A stretch of DNA of 64,000 nucleotides, from positions 505,001-569,000 of the forward strand of contig OZ026552.1 in assembly GCA_964020155.1 (NCBI GenBank). The letters run 5' to 3'. The first letter of the stretch is position 1, and each line of letters begins with the position of its first letter. Positions 24,823 to 50,148 of this stretch are shown here, piece by piece. The translations under genes and the position numbers were made by a program. Below the pieces are notes generated by a model. That model ran no database searches. It was not told where the DNA came from and was given only the letters and a program-made list of their open reading frames with translations. The stretch comes from Chondrilla cf. caribensis. Taxonomy: Eukaryota; Porifera; Demospongiae; Chondrillida; Chondrillidae.

Positions 24823-25225
24823 GGCCTCCACAGTAAATAAGCTATCCCAACTGTTGTATCCATTAAAATCAAATTCCCAACATCTACTATAATACTACTA
24901 TTGAATATCATATCAGACTGCATCAAATTGGGAGAGGAGAACGCCATGCAAGTTGAGAAATTGTACATAAGTACACATGTACATCATATGATATATCATA
25001 ATAGTACAACCTTTGACATGCCATGTTGGTATCAGATGTCACATGTACACAGGTCAAAAGGCCATTTGGTGTGTGTATACTAGTACTAATGAGTCACTGT
25101 GTTATGGTAGGTTTAAGGGCGTGGTTGAGTGAATGAGTTTCAATGTGACCTCCCAAACTATATCCCACAGGTTGAGGAGACTGAGGGTATGAACACTGAG
25201 GAGGAAACCCCTGATGACATTCAGT

Positions 25226-25232
<7 letters not shown>

Positions 25233-25275
<43 letters not shown>

Positions 25276-25279
25276 CACA
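25233..25279. repeat. (CA)n microsatellite
   Basis: Short CA tract in the intergenic region below gene B tail 2. The rest of 24066-25420 shows no gene. Confidence 0.9.
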
Positions 25280-25420
25280 GTGTCACACACATACACCACA
25301 TATGAACACATAAACACCCACACATTACCCTTATCTAATGTATTTGGGACCATTATAACAATATTGTGAAGATTCTTGAAAACTTCAAGATAATGATAAT
25401 AAAGTTATTTTCATAGCAAC

Positions 25421-25976
25421 CTAATAGTTCTGAGAAGTACACAAAGACAAATGGAGGGGATAAAGCATAAAATGAAGCAGACAAAAATACGTACATAGTA
25501 GCTCATTGTGGCCTGGGTGTTCAGCAATGTGTTCCACGTTGATGTATCCATGGATGCTAGTGACAGTGGTTAGGCTCTGCTCAATCCCACCTGGTGGTTC
25601 GGCCATGATTTCCATGTTGACATACATTGAGCTATTCCCAGTTGTCGTGGAGCCTTCCACGATGTCCGGCTGAATGGGTATCTTTTTGGACGGCTTTTTC
25701 TTTGGTTTTGGCTTCTTCTTAGGAGTTGGCTTACTGGAGGGATATTCATACTCCTTAGCACCTTGTGTGATACCTGTAGAATCCGATGACTTACTACCAA
25801 CATTTAGTTTGGAGTATGATGATTGTTGAACACTGCTGAGATCAAGAGGCTTATAGCTAGGGTCACTTGACAACTCCTCACTGTCAATTGAAACCACTTC
25901 TTGTTGGATGTACACATCTGTTCTTTGATTATAATAAGATGCCTCAGTCTTACCACTGGTCTTCATTCTCCTATAC
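25421..25976 (-). CDS. Gene B alternative terminal exon (tail 2) with ITAM-like, YVNM and YINV motifs
   Basis: Acceptor catgtag|G followed by TAT AGG AGA. It takes the same phase from the TM exon as tail 1, giving K-Y-R-R-M-K in place of K-C-Q-S-S-K. The alternative protein would be 1766 residues (4745 + 556 nt, exact multiple of 3). Motifs: YKPL-x9-YSKL (Tyr1623 and Tyr1636), EYEYP, a Lys/Pro-rich run (KPTPKKKPKPKKKP), YVNM (PI3K p85 type) and YINV (Grb2 type). The stop is at 25421; the true 3' end could be earlier if the gtacgt near 25497 is used. It could also belong to a separate, otherwise lost gene. Confidence 0.65.
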
Positions 25977-26084
25977 CTACATGAAGCATGCACAGAAGAA
26001 TGGGTATACATGTGTGTGTACGTGTGTGCTTGCATGTGTACATACGTTTATAATGATAGAAGTTTCATTGGAACCCAACCCGCT

Positions 26085-26270
26085 TGAAGAGAAAGGAGAA
26101 AAGAGAAAAAACGGCAAGTGCGGGCCTCGAACCCAGGGTGTCTGACTGTAGCCGCCATAAACACTGAGCCACAAAGCCACCACAGCAACCAGCCCTCCCA
26201 ATTCTCCTTTGATACTGCACCGGTGGTACTTTGAGCTGCAGTCTCACACCAGCGAGACCACACAACTGTG
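26085..26270 (-). mobile_element. tRNA-derived SINE
   Basis: On the minus strand, an A-box-like tggctcagtgt (26171-26161) and a B box ggttcgaggcc (26133-26123) are spaced as in a tRNA head, followed by a T-rich non-tRNA tail. Lies between the gene B tail-1 and tail-2 exons. The matching interval of gene C (52240-52330) lacks it. Confidence 0.65.
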
Positions 26271-26742
26271 TGGATTTAAACGTGTTGATATCGACTAATT
26301 ATGTTAATTATAATTTCAACATCTAGCTTAGTCGGTGTAATCACTTCATCCAATTCTTTTAATCAGATGTTATATAAGCAGGTGTACGATAATGATCCAC
26401 ACATTGCAAGTAGTGGCTAGTTGATACATTACAGCACTCCAGATCATGTCGATACCAGTGTGCAATTAGATTACATATTATGGCTCAATGACTAGTGAGC
26501 CAATTATGAGCTATTGATGTATTGTCATTATTATCAATTATAATTGATTATCACTTATTTGTACATATTATTATTATTAGACTTATATTTACATAATGAA
26601 TGAGAAACATTCTAATAATGATTATAATATCAAAGTGTATTTGATTTAACCCATTGTAGTCATATGGTATGTATGTGGTATAAGTCTACGAATATCTACC
26701 AAAGAATTATACTGTATTAATATAATGATCACACTCAGTTTG

Positions 26743-39838
<13,096 letters not shown>

Positions 39839-41120
39839 GAGAACTGGGAATGTGAGAATCAGATCATTGTATTAGTGCTGGGAAATATCTGTAATGTTTT
39901 TAAATCAAATAATTTTATCAGTGCATATTAGCTGGTTGATCGATCAGTTAATCATCAGAAGTAGCGAAGTGACATAACAGCACTCTCATAATATAAAACT
40001 GATTTAAAACCCAGTTAAGGCTGTAGGGGGTGACATACAGTTGTATCCACAAAATCATTTCTTCCTGTAGTAAATTGATTTGCCTGCACTACCAATAATA
40101 AGTGGACTTGAGATGAAAAGCGATTGCAGGATTAATCAATCAATCCTTAATCTTGCAAGGGTTGCACCATATATTACGTATGTGGAGTGTAGGACAATGT
40201 AAGGGCTGCAATGCTATATACCTACATATCAGTGATCAGGAGTGTGAAAATCAAATCTACTCCAGTACATAATAATTGCATTATGTGCAGTGTTGTACTG
40301 CATATATGGGGAGTAGTCTTGGACTAGGTCAGAGATTTATTGCTCATTAGCAGAACTGTACTAACAGGAGAAGTTCTTGAAGTGAAGATCCATATATGTG
40401 TCAATGAATATTTATCCGTTTTCACACATAGTTACATAAATCTACACGTAATGACCTGAAAATTACATGCACATTAAGAAAGATTGTTCCTTCCTAATAG
40501 CAAAGTGCTCATCAGATCTCACTTGTCCAGTTGCTTGTCAGCCTGCAGGTAGTCAAGGGTGCATGGGGGCGATTCATGCAGTGATACGCTGATTCACAGG
40601 TGAAGGGTGAACTAGCTGCAACAGATCCTCGACTGAGTATTGTTGACCTGTTACTGGCTTATGTATGTGCATGGCTGTGTAAACCACAAGGGGGGTGGTG
40701 CCAGGAGGAAAGAGGCCTGAACTTGTCCAAATATGGTATTAAAACCACCACAGTAGGCATAAACAGATGAGAGGTCCACATATAGAGATTCTGTATTTTC
40801 AGTGTGCTATTGTTTGTTGAAACTGTAACACAAAACCATAGTCATGACTGTTATTGGATGCCTTGAAGCAAACAGTTTACATTTACACATGCAACCTGCA
40901 TCCCCCATGACTGAAACAAGGCTGAAAGGCCTTTATGCTGCACATTAGCAGTAATAGGGTAGGGTCAGTTAAGCCAACTAATAATTATAATATTATTGTA
41001 GTTGAAAGACTGTGCTAAATGCACAAACACAAGTTTATGCATGCACACACTCAGGCGCACACACGCACACGCGCGCACACACACACACACACATACACAC
41101 ACACAAACACATGCACACAT

Positions 41121-41158
<38 letters not shown>

Positions 41159-41860
41159 CACGCACACACACACACACACACACTACTCTTATCTAAATAT
41201 AATGCATATCAGACTATTATAGTACTTTTGAGGATTCTTCATAACCTCAAGATAATGATAATAATATTATTGTCATGACTACCTCATATCAACTGTAACA
41301 ATAGTAAAGTAGACGAAGAAATCCATTTTCTCTATTAAGTGTGTGATTAGGGTAGGAACACAATGCTTCTTACTCCTAAACACTACACACTCTCCATGCA
41401 CAGCACAGAATATTGTATGTATTTATGTCACATTACACACGTATGTACTGCATATCTATGTACGTATACAGATGCATGCATGTATGCATTGTATGTACCT
41501 ATGTATTGAACAGTCCTAATTCATAGAGCATGGTACAGTATACAATTAAACTAGATACAACACTTGTATTGAGCTTCTTCAACCTATAACGACTGCTAAT
41601 GTGTCGATATTTTGAGCCACATTCAGCCCTATGAATTGAAATTATTATTAAAAAAGTTAGTGACAATAATTGCATAATACTGATTTTAGCTTTCCCATAA
41701 TATAAAATTTTAAACAGTACAATTGTTATTATTGGAATGGGTGTATAAACGTTATTGTGTTCACCATAATGCATGTTTATTATATTATTGAAATATTGTT
41801 TGTAAGTGATGCTCGAAAACCTTTATTTTATGTAACTGATCACATGGGCATGTTCTTATA
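39839..41860. other. 5' flank of gene B
   Basis: No coding sequence seen. About 40440-41800 is homologous to 62880-63990 upstream of gene C, so it may hold a shared promoter or enhancer. Contains a CA-rich tract at 41064-41181. Confidence 0.6.
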
Positions 41861-41924
41861 AATTATATTTTAATTATTGAAGATAAGATTAATGTAAACA
41901 TTCTTGATGGATTACATTTTTTAT

Positions 41925-44900
41925 GATACATTTACAGATAATGTATATATGCTCCTTTTGATAACAAAAATGACAGGTTTTGTTGCTGATCAAAAATTCT
42001 GCCAGGTGTCCATATATGGCACATAGCATTATACATTTGTATGTACATTTCAATATAAGTGTAATACGCCTTAATACCTCAAGATACCTCAGGTGATTTG
42101 ACATCATATTGCTGGTCACCAAGGGCTGTCCAGTGTCCGTGCCAAACTCACAAACACAATTTCAGATACATACAAACCGTCCTGAGAGTGCTATAGGCCT
42201 CATGGTGACAAGCTAAAAATGTCAATTTTTATGCTTGTCACCACGGCCTCTCCTGTGTGTACATAATGCATCATAGATCTAATACGAATGCACGGACACA
42301 CTCCTGAACTGATACGCTCCTTTTGATAACAAAAATGGCAGGTTTTGTTGCTGATTGAAAATTTTGCCAGGTGTCCATATGGCACATAGCATTATACATT
42401 TGTATGTACATTTCAATATAAGTGTAATACGCCTTGTGGTGATACCTCAAGTGATTTGACATCACGTTGCTGGTCACCAAGGGCTGTCTAGTGTCTGTGC
42501 CAAACTCACCAACACAATTTCGGATGCATACAAACCGTCCTGAGTGTGCTATAGGCCTCGTGGTGACAAGCAAAAGAATGTCAATTTTTATGCTTGTCAC
42601 CACGGCCTCTCATATGTGTACATAGTGCATCATAGATCTAATACGAATGCACGGACACACTCCTGGAACTAATACGCTCCTTTTGATAATAAGAATGTTA
42701 GGTTTTGTTGCTAATTGAAAATTCCCTCAGGTGTCCATATGGCACATAGCATTATACATTCATATGTACATTTCAATATAAGTGTAATACACCTTGTGGT
42801 GATACCTCAAGTGATTTGACATCACGTTGCTGGTCACCAAGGGTTGCCCAGACACACTCCTGGACATAGTACGGACCTTCAGATAACAAATAGATGCATT
42901 TTGATGTCGACCATAAAATCCCCCCAGTGCCCATATACCACATATAATAAAATGTATATACTTTTGTATGTATATAAGTGTAGTATGCCTTGTGGTGATC
43001 ACCTGAGCAATTGGACAATTCTTTGGTGGTCACCAAGGGTTAGCCAGTGTCCGTGCTAAACTCACCAACACAATTTGTGAAGAATTGAGATTGTCCTGAG
43101 TGCGCTATAAGCCTCGTGGTGACAAGCAAAAAATGTCATTTTTTTGGCTTGTCACCACGGCCTCTCCTGTGTGCACGCGATGCATCATAGGTCAAATCCG
43201 AATGCCCAGACACACTCCTGGACCTAGTACGGACCTTCTGATAACAAATAGATGCATTATGATGTCGACCAAAAATTCTCCCCAGTGCCCATATACCACA
43301 TATAATAAATGTATATACTTTTGTATGTATATAAGTGAAATATGCCTTGTGGTGATCACCTGAGCAATTAGACAATTCTTTGGTGGTCACCAAGGGCTAG
43401 CCAGTGTCCGTGCTAAACTCACCAACACAATTTGTGAAGAATTGAGATTGTCCTGAGTGCGCTATAAGCCTCGTGGTGACAAGCCCCAAAATGTCATTAT
43501 TTTTGGCTTGTCACCACGGCCTCTCCTGTGTGCACGTGATGCATCATAGGTCAAATCCGAATGCACAGACACACTCCTGGACCTAGTACGGACCTTCTGA
43601 TAACAAATAGATGCATTTTGATGTCGACCAAAAATTCTCCCCAGTGCGCCCATATACCACATATAATAAAATGCATATACTTTTGTATGTATATAAGAGT
43701 AGTATGCCTTGTGGTGATCACCTGAGCAATTGGACAATTCTTTGGTGGTCACCAAGGGTTAGCCAGTGTCCGTGCTAAACTCACCAACACAATTTGTGAA
43801 GAATTGAGATTGTCCTGAGTGCGCTATAAGCCTCGTGGTGACAAGCAAAAAAATGTCATTTTTTTGGCTTGTCACCACGGCCTCTCCTGTGTGCACGCGA
43901 TGCATCATAGGTCAAATCCGAATACCCAGACACACTCCTGGACCTAGTACGGACCTTCTGATAACAAATAGATGCATTTTGATGTCGACCAAAAATTCTC
44001 CCCAGTGCCCATATACCACATATAATAAATGTATATACTTTTGTATGTATATAAGTGAAATATGCCTTGTGGTGATCACCTGAGCAATTAGACAATTCTT
44101 TGGTGGTCACCAAGGGTTAGCCAGTGTCCGTGCTAAACTCACCAACACAATTTGTGAAGAATTGAGATTGTCCTGAGTGCGCTATAAGCCTCGTGGTGAC
44201 AAGCCCCAAAATGTCATTATTTTTGGCTTGTCACCACGGCCTCTCCTGTGTGCACGTGATGCATCATAGGTCAAATCCGAATGCACAGACACACTCCTGG
44301 ACCTAGTACGGACCTTCTGATAACAAATAGATGCATTTTGATGTCGACCAAAAATTCTCCCCAGTGCGCCCATATACCACATATAATAAAATGCATATAC
44401 TTTTGTATGTATATAAGAGTAGTATGCCTTGTGGTGATCACCTGAGCAATTGGACAATTCTTTGGTGGTCACCAAGGGTTAGCCAGTGTCCGTGCTAAAC
44501 TCACCAACACAATTTGTGAAGAATTGAGATTGTCCTGAGTGCGCTATAAGCCTCGTGGTGACAAGCAAAAAATGTCATTTTTTTGGCTTGTCACCACGGC
44601 CTCTCCTGTGTGCACGTGATGCATCATAGGTCAAATCCGAATGCACAGACACACTCCTGGACCTAGTACGGACCTTCTGATAACAAATAGATGCATTTTG
44701 ATGTCGACCAAAAATTCTCCCCAGTGCGCCCATATACCACATATAATAAATGTATATACTTTTGTATGTATATAAGTGAAACATGCCTTGTGGTGATCAC
44801 CTGAGCAATTGGACAATTCTTTGGTGGTCACCAAGGGCTAGCCAGTGTCCGTGCTAAACTCACCAACACAATTTGTGGAGAATTGAGATTGTCCTGAGTG

Positions 44901-46045
44901 CGCTATAAGCCTCGTGGTGACAAGCAAAAAAATGTCATTTTTTTGGCTTGTCACCACGGCCTCTCCTGTGTGCACGTGATGCATCATAGGTCAAATCCGA
45001 ATGCACAGACACACTCCTGGACCTAGTACGGACCTTCTGATAACAAATAGATGCATTATGATGTCGACCAAAAATTCTCCCCAGTGCCCATATACCACAT
45101 ATAATAAATGTATATACTTTTGTATGTATATAAGTGAAATATGCCTTGTGGTGATCACCTGAGCAATTGGACAATTCTTTGGTGGTCACCAAGGGCTAGC
45201 CAGTGTCCGTGCTAAACTCACCAACACAATTTCGGATGCATACAAACCGTCCTGAGTGTGCTATAGACCTCGTGGTGACAAACAAAAGAATGTCAAGTTT
45301 TATGCTTGTCACCACGGCCTCTCCTGTGTGCACATAATGCATTATAGATCTAATACGAATACATGGACACACTCCTGGAACTAATACGCTCCTTTTGATA
45401 ACAAAAATGACAGGTTTTGTTGCTGATGAAAATTCCCTCAGGTGTCCATATGACACGTAGCATTATGCACTTGTATGTACATTTCAATATAAGTGTAATG
45501 CACCTGTTGGTGATACCTCAAGTGATTTGACATCACGTTGCTGGTCACCAAGGGCTGTCCAGTGTCCGTGCCAAACTCACCAACACAATTTTGGATGCAT
45601 ACAAACTGTCCTGAGTGTGCTATAGGCCTCTTGGTGACAAGCAAAAAAATGTCAATTTTTATGCTTGTCACCACGGCCTCTCCTGTGTACACATAATGCA
45701 TCATAGATCTAATACGAATGCATGGACACACTCCTGGAACTAATACGGTCCTTTTGATAGCAAGAATGATAGGTTTTGTTGCTGATTGAAAATTCTGCCA
45801 GGTGTCCATATGCATTATACATTTGTATGCACATTTCAATATAAGTGTAATAAGTCTTGTGGTGATAACTCAGGTGATTTGACATCACGTTGCTGGTCAC
45901 CAAGGGCTGTCCAGTGTCCGTGTTAAACTCATCAACACATTTTCTGATGTATACAAACCGTCCTGAGTGTGCTATGGACCTCGTGGTGACAAACAAAAGA
46001 ATGTCAATTTTATGCTTGTCACCACGGCCTCTCCTGTGTGCACAT
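41925..46045. repeat. 359-bp satellite array, about 11 monomers
   Basis: The anchor cttgtcaccacggcctctc recurs near 42235, 42593, 43149, 43507, 43867, 44227, 44586, 44946, 45305, 45664 and 46016, spaced 351-360 bp except for one unit shortened by deletion (42593-43149). Two monomer types exist: outer units (tgacaggttttgttgct) and inner units (atgatgtcgaccaaaaattctcc form). Inner units form nearly identical 718-720-bp dimers. Each inner monomer has a hairpin: cgtggtgacaagc and gcttgtcaccacg flanking A-run/T-run arms. The minus-strand 85-97 aa open frames repeat with the monomers and are not taken as genes. Confidence 0.92.
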
Positions 46046-46062
46046 ACGTACGTAGGATGCAT

Positions 46063-46130
46063 CAAGGTTGACAAGACACTCTTGGACGCAGGAGCATCTA
46101 CTAGCATGGTTAGAGGAAAAGCAGTTTTTC
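46063..46130 (+). pseudogene. Retroelement aspartic protease fragment
   Basis: VDKTLLDAGASTSMV matches the active-site region of retroelement proteases, with DAGAS where DTGAS or DSGAS is usual. Only this short piece remains. Confidence 0.55.
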
Positions 46131-46199
46131 GAGTGAGATGGAATCCTTTACAGGAAGTAGGCTCCAGTCAAGGAGGAAGTATGGAATGAGGTGGGCAGC

Positions 46200-47190
46200 T
46201 AGTTTTACCTGCAGCGGGACGAAAGGCGCTGTTCCATTCCATACCCCTTGCTGGTCACCTTGGAAAGAAGACTGCACAACGCATCCTGCAACATTTCTAT
46301 TGGCCTTTTAAAGATGTCAGAGAATACTGCCAGGGATGTGCAGAGTGTCAGAGGCCAGCTCCAGAGAGGAGACTTGTTACCCCACTAGTACCACTATCGA
46401 TCATTGATGTACCATTTGAGAGGATTGCAGTGGACATCATAGGACCCCTGCCCAAGAGTTGCTGTGGAAACAGATATGTTCTGGTAATTTGTGATTGTGC
46501 AACCCAATGGCCTGAGGCCATACCCTTGAAGTCCATTGATGCAGAACACGTTGCCAAGGAGTTAATGACAACTTTTGCGTGGATGGGGATGCACAAATTT
46601 AACCTCACAGTTCTTGTCAGAGGTCTATCGACTCTTACACATACAACCAATCTTGGCCAGCTGTATCACCCACAGACAGATGGCCTTGTGTAGAGATTCA
46701 ACCAAACGCTGAAAGCCATGTTCAGAGGAGCTGCTCCGGAGGAAGGGAAGGACTGGGACAAGCTCATCCCTTACGTGTTATTCGCATACAGAGAAGTGCC
46801 ACAAGCCTCAACTGGATTTGCTCCCTTTGAGTTAGTGTATGGAAAAGCGACAAAACCTTGGAAATGCCCAAGTACAACAAAAGAGATGGTATGACCAGCA
46901 TGCTCGGGACTGCGAGTTGAGGGTTGGGGAGAACGTCCTAGTTTTGCTCCCCACTTCTACCAGCAAGCTGCTGGCAAAATGGCAAGGCTCATATTCTGTC
47001 CTATGGAAGCTGGGAGCTGTACCCTCTGAGGTGAATATATTTGACCGGGCCAAGAGGAAACGGGTGTTCAACATTAACATGTTGTGGAAGTGGCATCCAC
47101 CCACAGAGACAAATGTCTGGATTGTGAGAGACCCTGATACAACCCAAGAGGACATGATCCTCTGGCTTGAGGATGATGACACAACAGCAA
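46200..47190 (+). pseudogene. Retroelement integrase (inactive)
   Basis: The zinc-binding start is readable (HSIPLAGHLG ... CQGCAEC), then AVDIIGPLP with the first catalytic Asp, and WPEAIPLKS. The stretch with the second catalytic Asp is missing, and TAG replaces the Glu codon after HPQTDGLV. The C-terminal module (LAKWQGSYSVLWKLG, VFNINMLWKWHPP) is open in 46839-47288 and is of Ty3/gypsy GPY/F type. Confidence 0.75.
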
Positions 47191-47536
47191 CTACAATCTC
47201 CAAAGATCCGAGCAAGGATCAGCACCAGCAACTCAGTGATCTACTACGATGTTCTACAGAGCACTCCAGGCAGAACAGCAGTGATTGAACATGTTATAGA
47301 GACTGGAGAGGCACGTCCTATTAGGAAAAAAACTGCCTTCACCACACCCCACCTGTCAACCTCCAAAGATCTGAGCAAGGATCAGCACCAGCAACTCAGT
47401 GAGCTACTTGATGAGTACAATGATGTTCTACAGAGCACTCCAGGCAGAACGGCAGTGATTAAACATGTTATAGAGACAAGAGAGGCATTTCATACTAGTC
47501 GTGAAAAAACCGCCTTCATCACACCCCACCTGTCAA
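47191..47536 (+). pseudogene. RT N-terminal segment, tandemly duplicated
   Basis: Two direct copies (about 47191-47360 and 47361-47536) of the segment SKDQHQQLSELLDEYNDVLQ and TPGRTAVI-HVIETxEA, typical of the start of gypsy reverse transcriptase. The first copy has a small deletion that shifts frame. It follows the integrase C-terminus in one open frame. Confidence 0.65.
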
Positions 47537-47539
47537 CGT

Positions 47540-48690
47540 GATATTTTCGACCAGTCTAGCTGGGGAAGTGAGCTAAGTTATGAAAATTAATACTTCCCAT
47601 CTCTGTGTGTGCTTTGTAACCCTTGTTGTCCAAAGTGGTGCTATGGCCAAATTTTGGCCATAGCACCACTGAGTCAATGTATGGGAGAGAATAGGAAAAA
47701 AGCACTTGGCACCATCTGGCATACCTTGTGGGAGAGTGGGTGTGTCAGTCTGATACTTTCAGCTAGTCTAGCTGGGGATGTGGGCTAAATTATGAAACAC
47801 CTCCCATCTCTGTGTGTGCTTTGTAACACTTGTTATTCAAAGTGGTGCTATGACCAAATTTTGGCCATAGCACCACTGAGTCAATGTATGGGAGAGAATA
47901 GGAAAAAAGCACTTGGCACCATCTGGCATACCTTGTGGGAGAGTGGGTGTGTCAATCTGATACTTTCAGCTAGTCTAGCTGGGGATGTGGGCTAAATTAT
48001 GAAACACTTCCCATCTCTGTGTGTGCTTTGTAACCCTTGTTATTGAAAGTGGTGCTATGGCCAAATTTTGGCCATAGCACCACTGAGTCGATGTATGGGA
48101 GAGAATAGGAAAAAAGCACTTGGCACCATCTGGCATACCTCGTGTGAGAGTGGGCGTGTCAGCCTGATATTTTCAACTGGTCTAGCTGGGGATGTGAGCT
48201 AAGTTATGAAACACTTCTCATCTCTGTGTGTGCTTTGTAACCCTTGTTATTCAAAGTGGTGCTATGGCCAAATTTTGGCCATAGCACCACTGAGTCAATG
48301 TATGGGAGAGAATAGGAAAAAACCACTTAGCACCATCTGGCATACCTCGTGTGAGAGTAAGCGTGTCAGCCTGATATTTTCAACTTGTCTAGCTGGGGAT
48401 GTGAGCTAAGTTATGAAACACATCTCATCTCTGTGTGTGCTTTGTAACACTTGTTATTCAAAGTGGTGCTATGGCCAAATTTTGGCCATAGCACCACTGA
48501 GTCAATGTATGGGAGAGAATAGGAAAAAAGCACTTGGCACCATCTGGCATACCTCATGGGAGAGTTATGAAACACTTCCCATCTCTGTGTGTGCTTTGTA
48601 ACCCTTGTTATTCAAAGTGGTGCTATGACCAAATTTTGGCCATAGCACCACTGAGTCAATGTATGGGAGAGAATAGGAGATACAGTGTGA
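47540..48690. repeat. 207-bp tandem repeat with 35-bp palindrome, 6 copies
   Basis: The palindrome (17-bp arm gtggtgctatggccaaa, 1-nt centre, perfect complement) starts at 47635, 47842, 48049, 48256, 48463 and 48617. The spacing is 207 bp four times, then 154 bp. Units at 47842 and 48617 have one arm mismatch (tgacc). Other shared words are tcaatgtatgggagagaatagg and ctagctggggatgtg. The array replaces the RT core. Confidence 0.93.
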
Positions 48691-49130
48691 TGCAGTTTTC
48701 AAACAGCTCCTCTGTACTCTGTAGCCCAGACTTTGAAAAGGAATTTATCCTGCAAACAGATACCTTTGACCGCAGTGTGGGTGCAGTATTGAGTCAAATG
48801 GGAGACGATGACGAGGAACATCCAGTGGCCTACTTCAGCAAGTAGCTTCTCCCAAGGGAGAATAATACTCCACAGTAGAGAAGTAATGTCTTGCCTTAAA
48901 ACTGGGTGGTCAACCCTTTCAGGTATATCTTCTTGGAAGATCTTTCCATATCCAGATTGACCATCGGTCGTTAGCCTAGTTGGATCACCTCAATGACTCA
49001 AACCCTCGTTTAGCTCGCTGGAGTCTTGCCTTGCAACCCTATCAGTCCACTATCGACTGCCACCCATGCACTGCTAACAGCAATGCTGACACTCTGTCAA
49101 CAATCAAGACGTGACTTACTGGTGTCTAGT
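48690..49130 (+). pseudogene. Retroelement RNase H fragment
   Basis: FILQTDTFDRSVGAVLSQ is the first catalytic segment of gypsy RNase H, followed by EEHPVAYFSK. Later parts (FHIQIDHRSL-like) are broken by stops. Confidence 0.7.
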
Positions 49131-49432
49131 GATACTATTCCTATGGCAATCAATAAAGTAGAAAGAGTATCTTATCAGCTGCACAGCACAGCACAGTACA
49201 AAAATTATTAGTAGTATTTTCAGTGAGAACGAAGATTACGTTGAATCTAACAGTATGTTGTTGTCACTGTATGCTGCAACGCTACAACAATACATATGGT
49301 GTACAGTAGATACACATCACACTGCATGCATACAGCTGTAATATACTCACTCTAAATGTACATACACAGAATATATACAACACTATAGGTGACATACAGT
49401 GATATCCTTGGCCTGGGTACTGATATTGAATT

Positions 49433-49436
<4 letters not shown>

Positions 49437-49470
<34 letters not shown>
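49437..49470. repeat. (AT)n microsatellite
   Basis: About 34 bp of alternating AT in the gene E intron remnant. Confidence 0.9.
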
Positions 49471-49472
<2 letters not shown>

Positions 49473-49899
49473 GTAGGATTGGCATAAGTCACATTGACAT
49501 ATTTGACATCGCTTGTCATTGCATATAATCCTTGACATCAGAATATTGATTAAGCCTACACAGTACTGCTGTATACATTATGTTTTAGGTGGTACAGGCA
49601 CATCTGATGTGGTGACAAGCAACATGTGTTCAATTTATTATAGCAATGATATTATGGGAATCAGAAGCCATAGAGTGTATTGTACATATTTATACATCAA
49701 TGAACGTAGCAGTCAATACTGGAGAATAAACACACTAAAGCTATTATTTATCCTGCTACACTTCCACATACATGAAGATGTATGTTGTTTCATAACAGCA
49801 CTCTACACCAACACACCACATACACACAGCACACACTCATGCACAGGTAGGGGTTTAACTGTACTGTTGACAACATGTATACTATACTGGTAAACCAAC

Positions 49900-50148
49900 C
49901 TATCACAGTAACTGTGTAACTGCTGCTACTCGTACAACCTGCCCAGTTACAAGCTCTACACTGGTAGCTTCCACTGTCATTCAGTTGAGCTGATGATTTG
50001 ATGTAACGTCTTGTAGTGGTGGTGAGTTTATTGCCATTATGATACCATTTGTAGTTGTCCACTATGCCAGAGGCACTACAGGTTAGACTCAATCTGTTGG
50101 TGTATCCAATTCTGCTACTTCCACTGATATTCACTGAATATGGTGGAG
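49900..50148 (-). pseudogene. Orphan Ig exon of gene E
   Basis: 249 nt, phase 1-1, all Ig signature residues present. Could still be spliced, but no complete gene around it can be assembled. Confidence 0.65.

Larger units (their letters stand above)
20820..26030. repeat. Paralogous block, copy 3
   Basis: Same order of landmarks as copies 1 and 2: flank, EMI exon 1, signal exon, intergenic DNA, tail-2 exon. More diverged, carries a 1.3-kb insertion in the EMI exon, and has lost EMI exon 2 and everything downstream up to the tail-2 relic. Confidence 0.75.
46046..49156 (+). mobile_element. Degenerate Ty3/gypsy-like retroelement with PR-INT-RT-RH order
   Basis: Fragments of pol in the order protease, integrase, RT N-terminus (duplicated), tandem array, RNase H. 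Frameshifts, stops and loss of the RT core show it is dead. Host sequence homologous to gene B intron 29715-29830 resumes at about 49157. No LTRs were recognised. Confidence 0.75.

Noticed and set aside
24253..25083. Short open frames between the copy 3 signal exon and tail 2
   Set aside because: AT-rich, unconserved in the matching block near 50.6-51.2 kb, no domain features.
26112..26185. Functional tRNA gene
   Set aside because: A and B boxes are recognisable but stems do not pair well across the cloverleaf, and the sequence continues into a SINE-like tail.
42760..45192. Recurring 80-97-codon minus-strand frames in the satellite
   Set aside because: They follow the 359-bp monomers, differ by frame between units, and resemble no known domain; tandem repeat structure explains them.
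41925..46045. CRISPR-like regular spacing
   Set aside because: Monomers are 359 bp with no unique spacers, in an intron-rich animal genome.
46046..49156. Active retrotransposon
   Set aside because: Missing integrase catalytic residues, a stop in integrase, no RT core and no LTRs seen.
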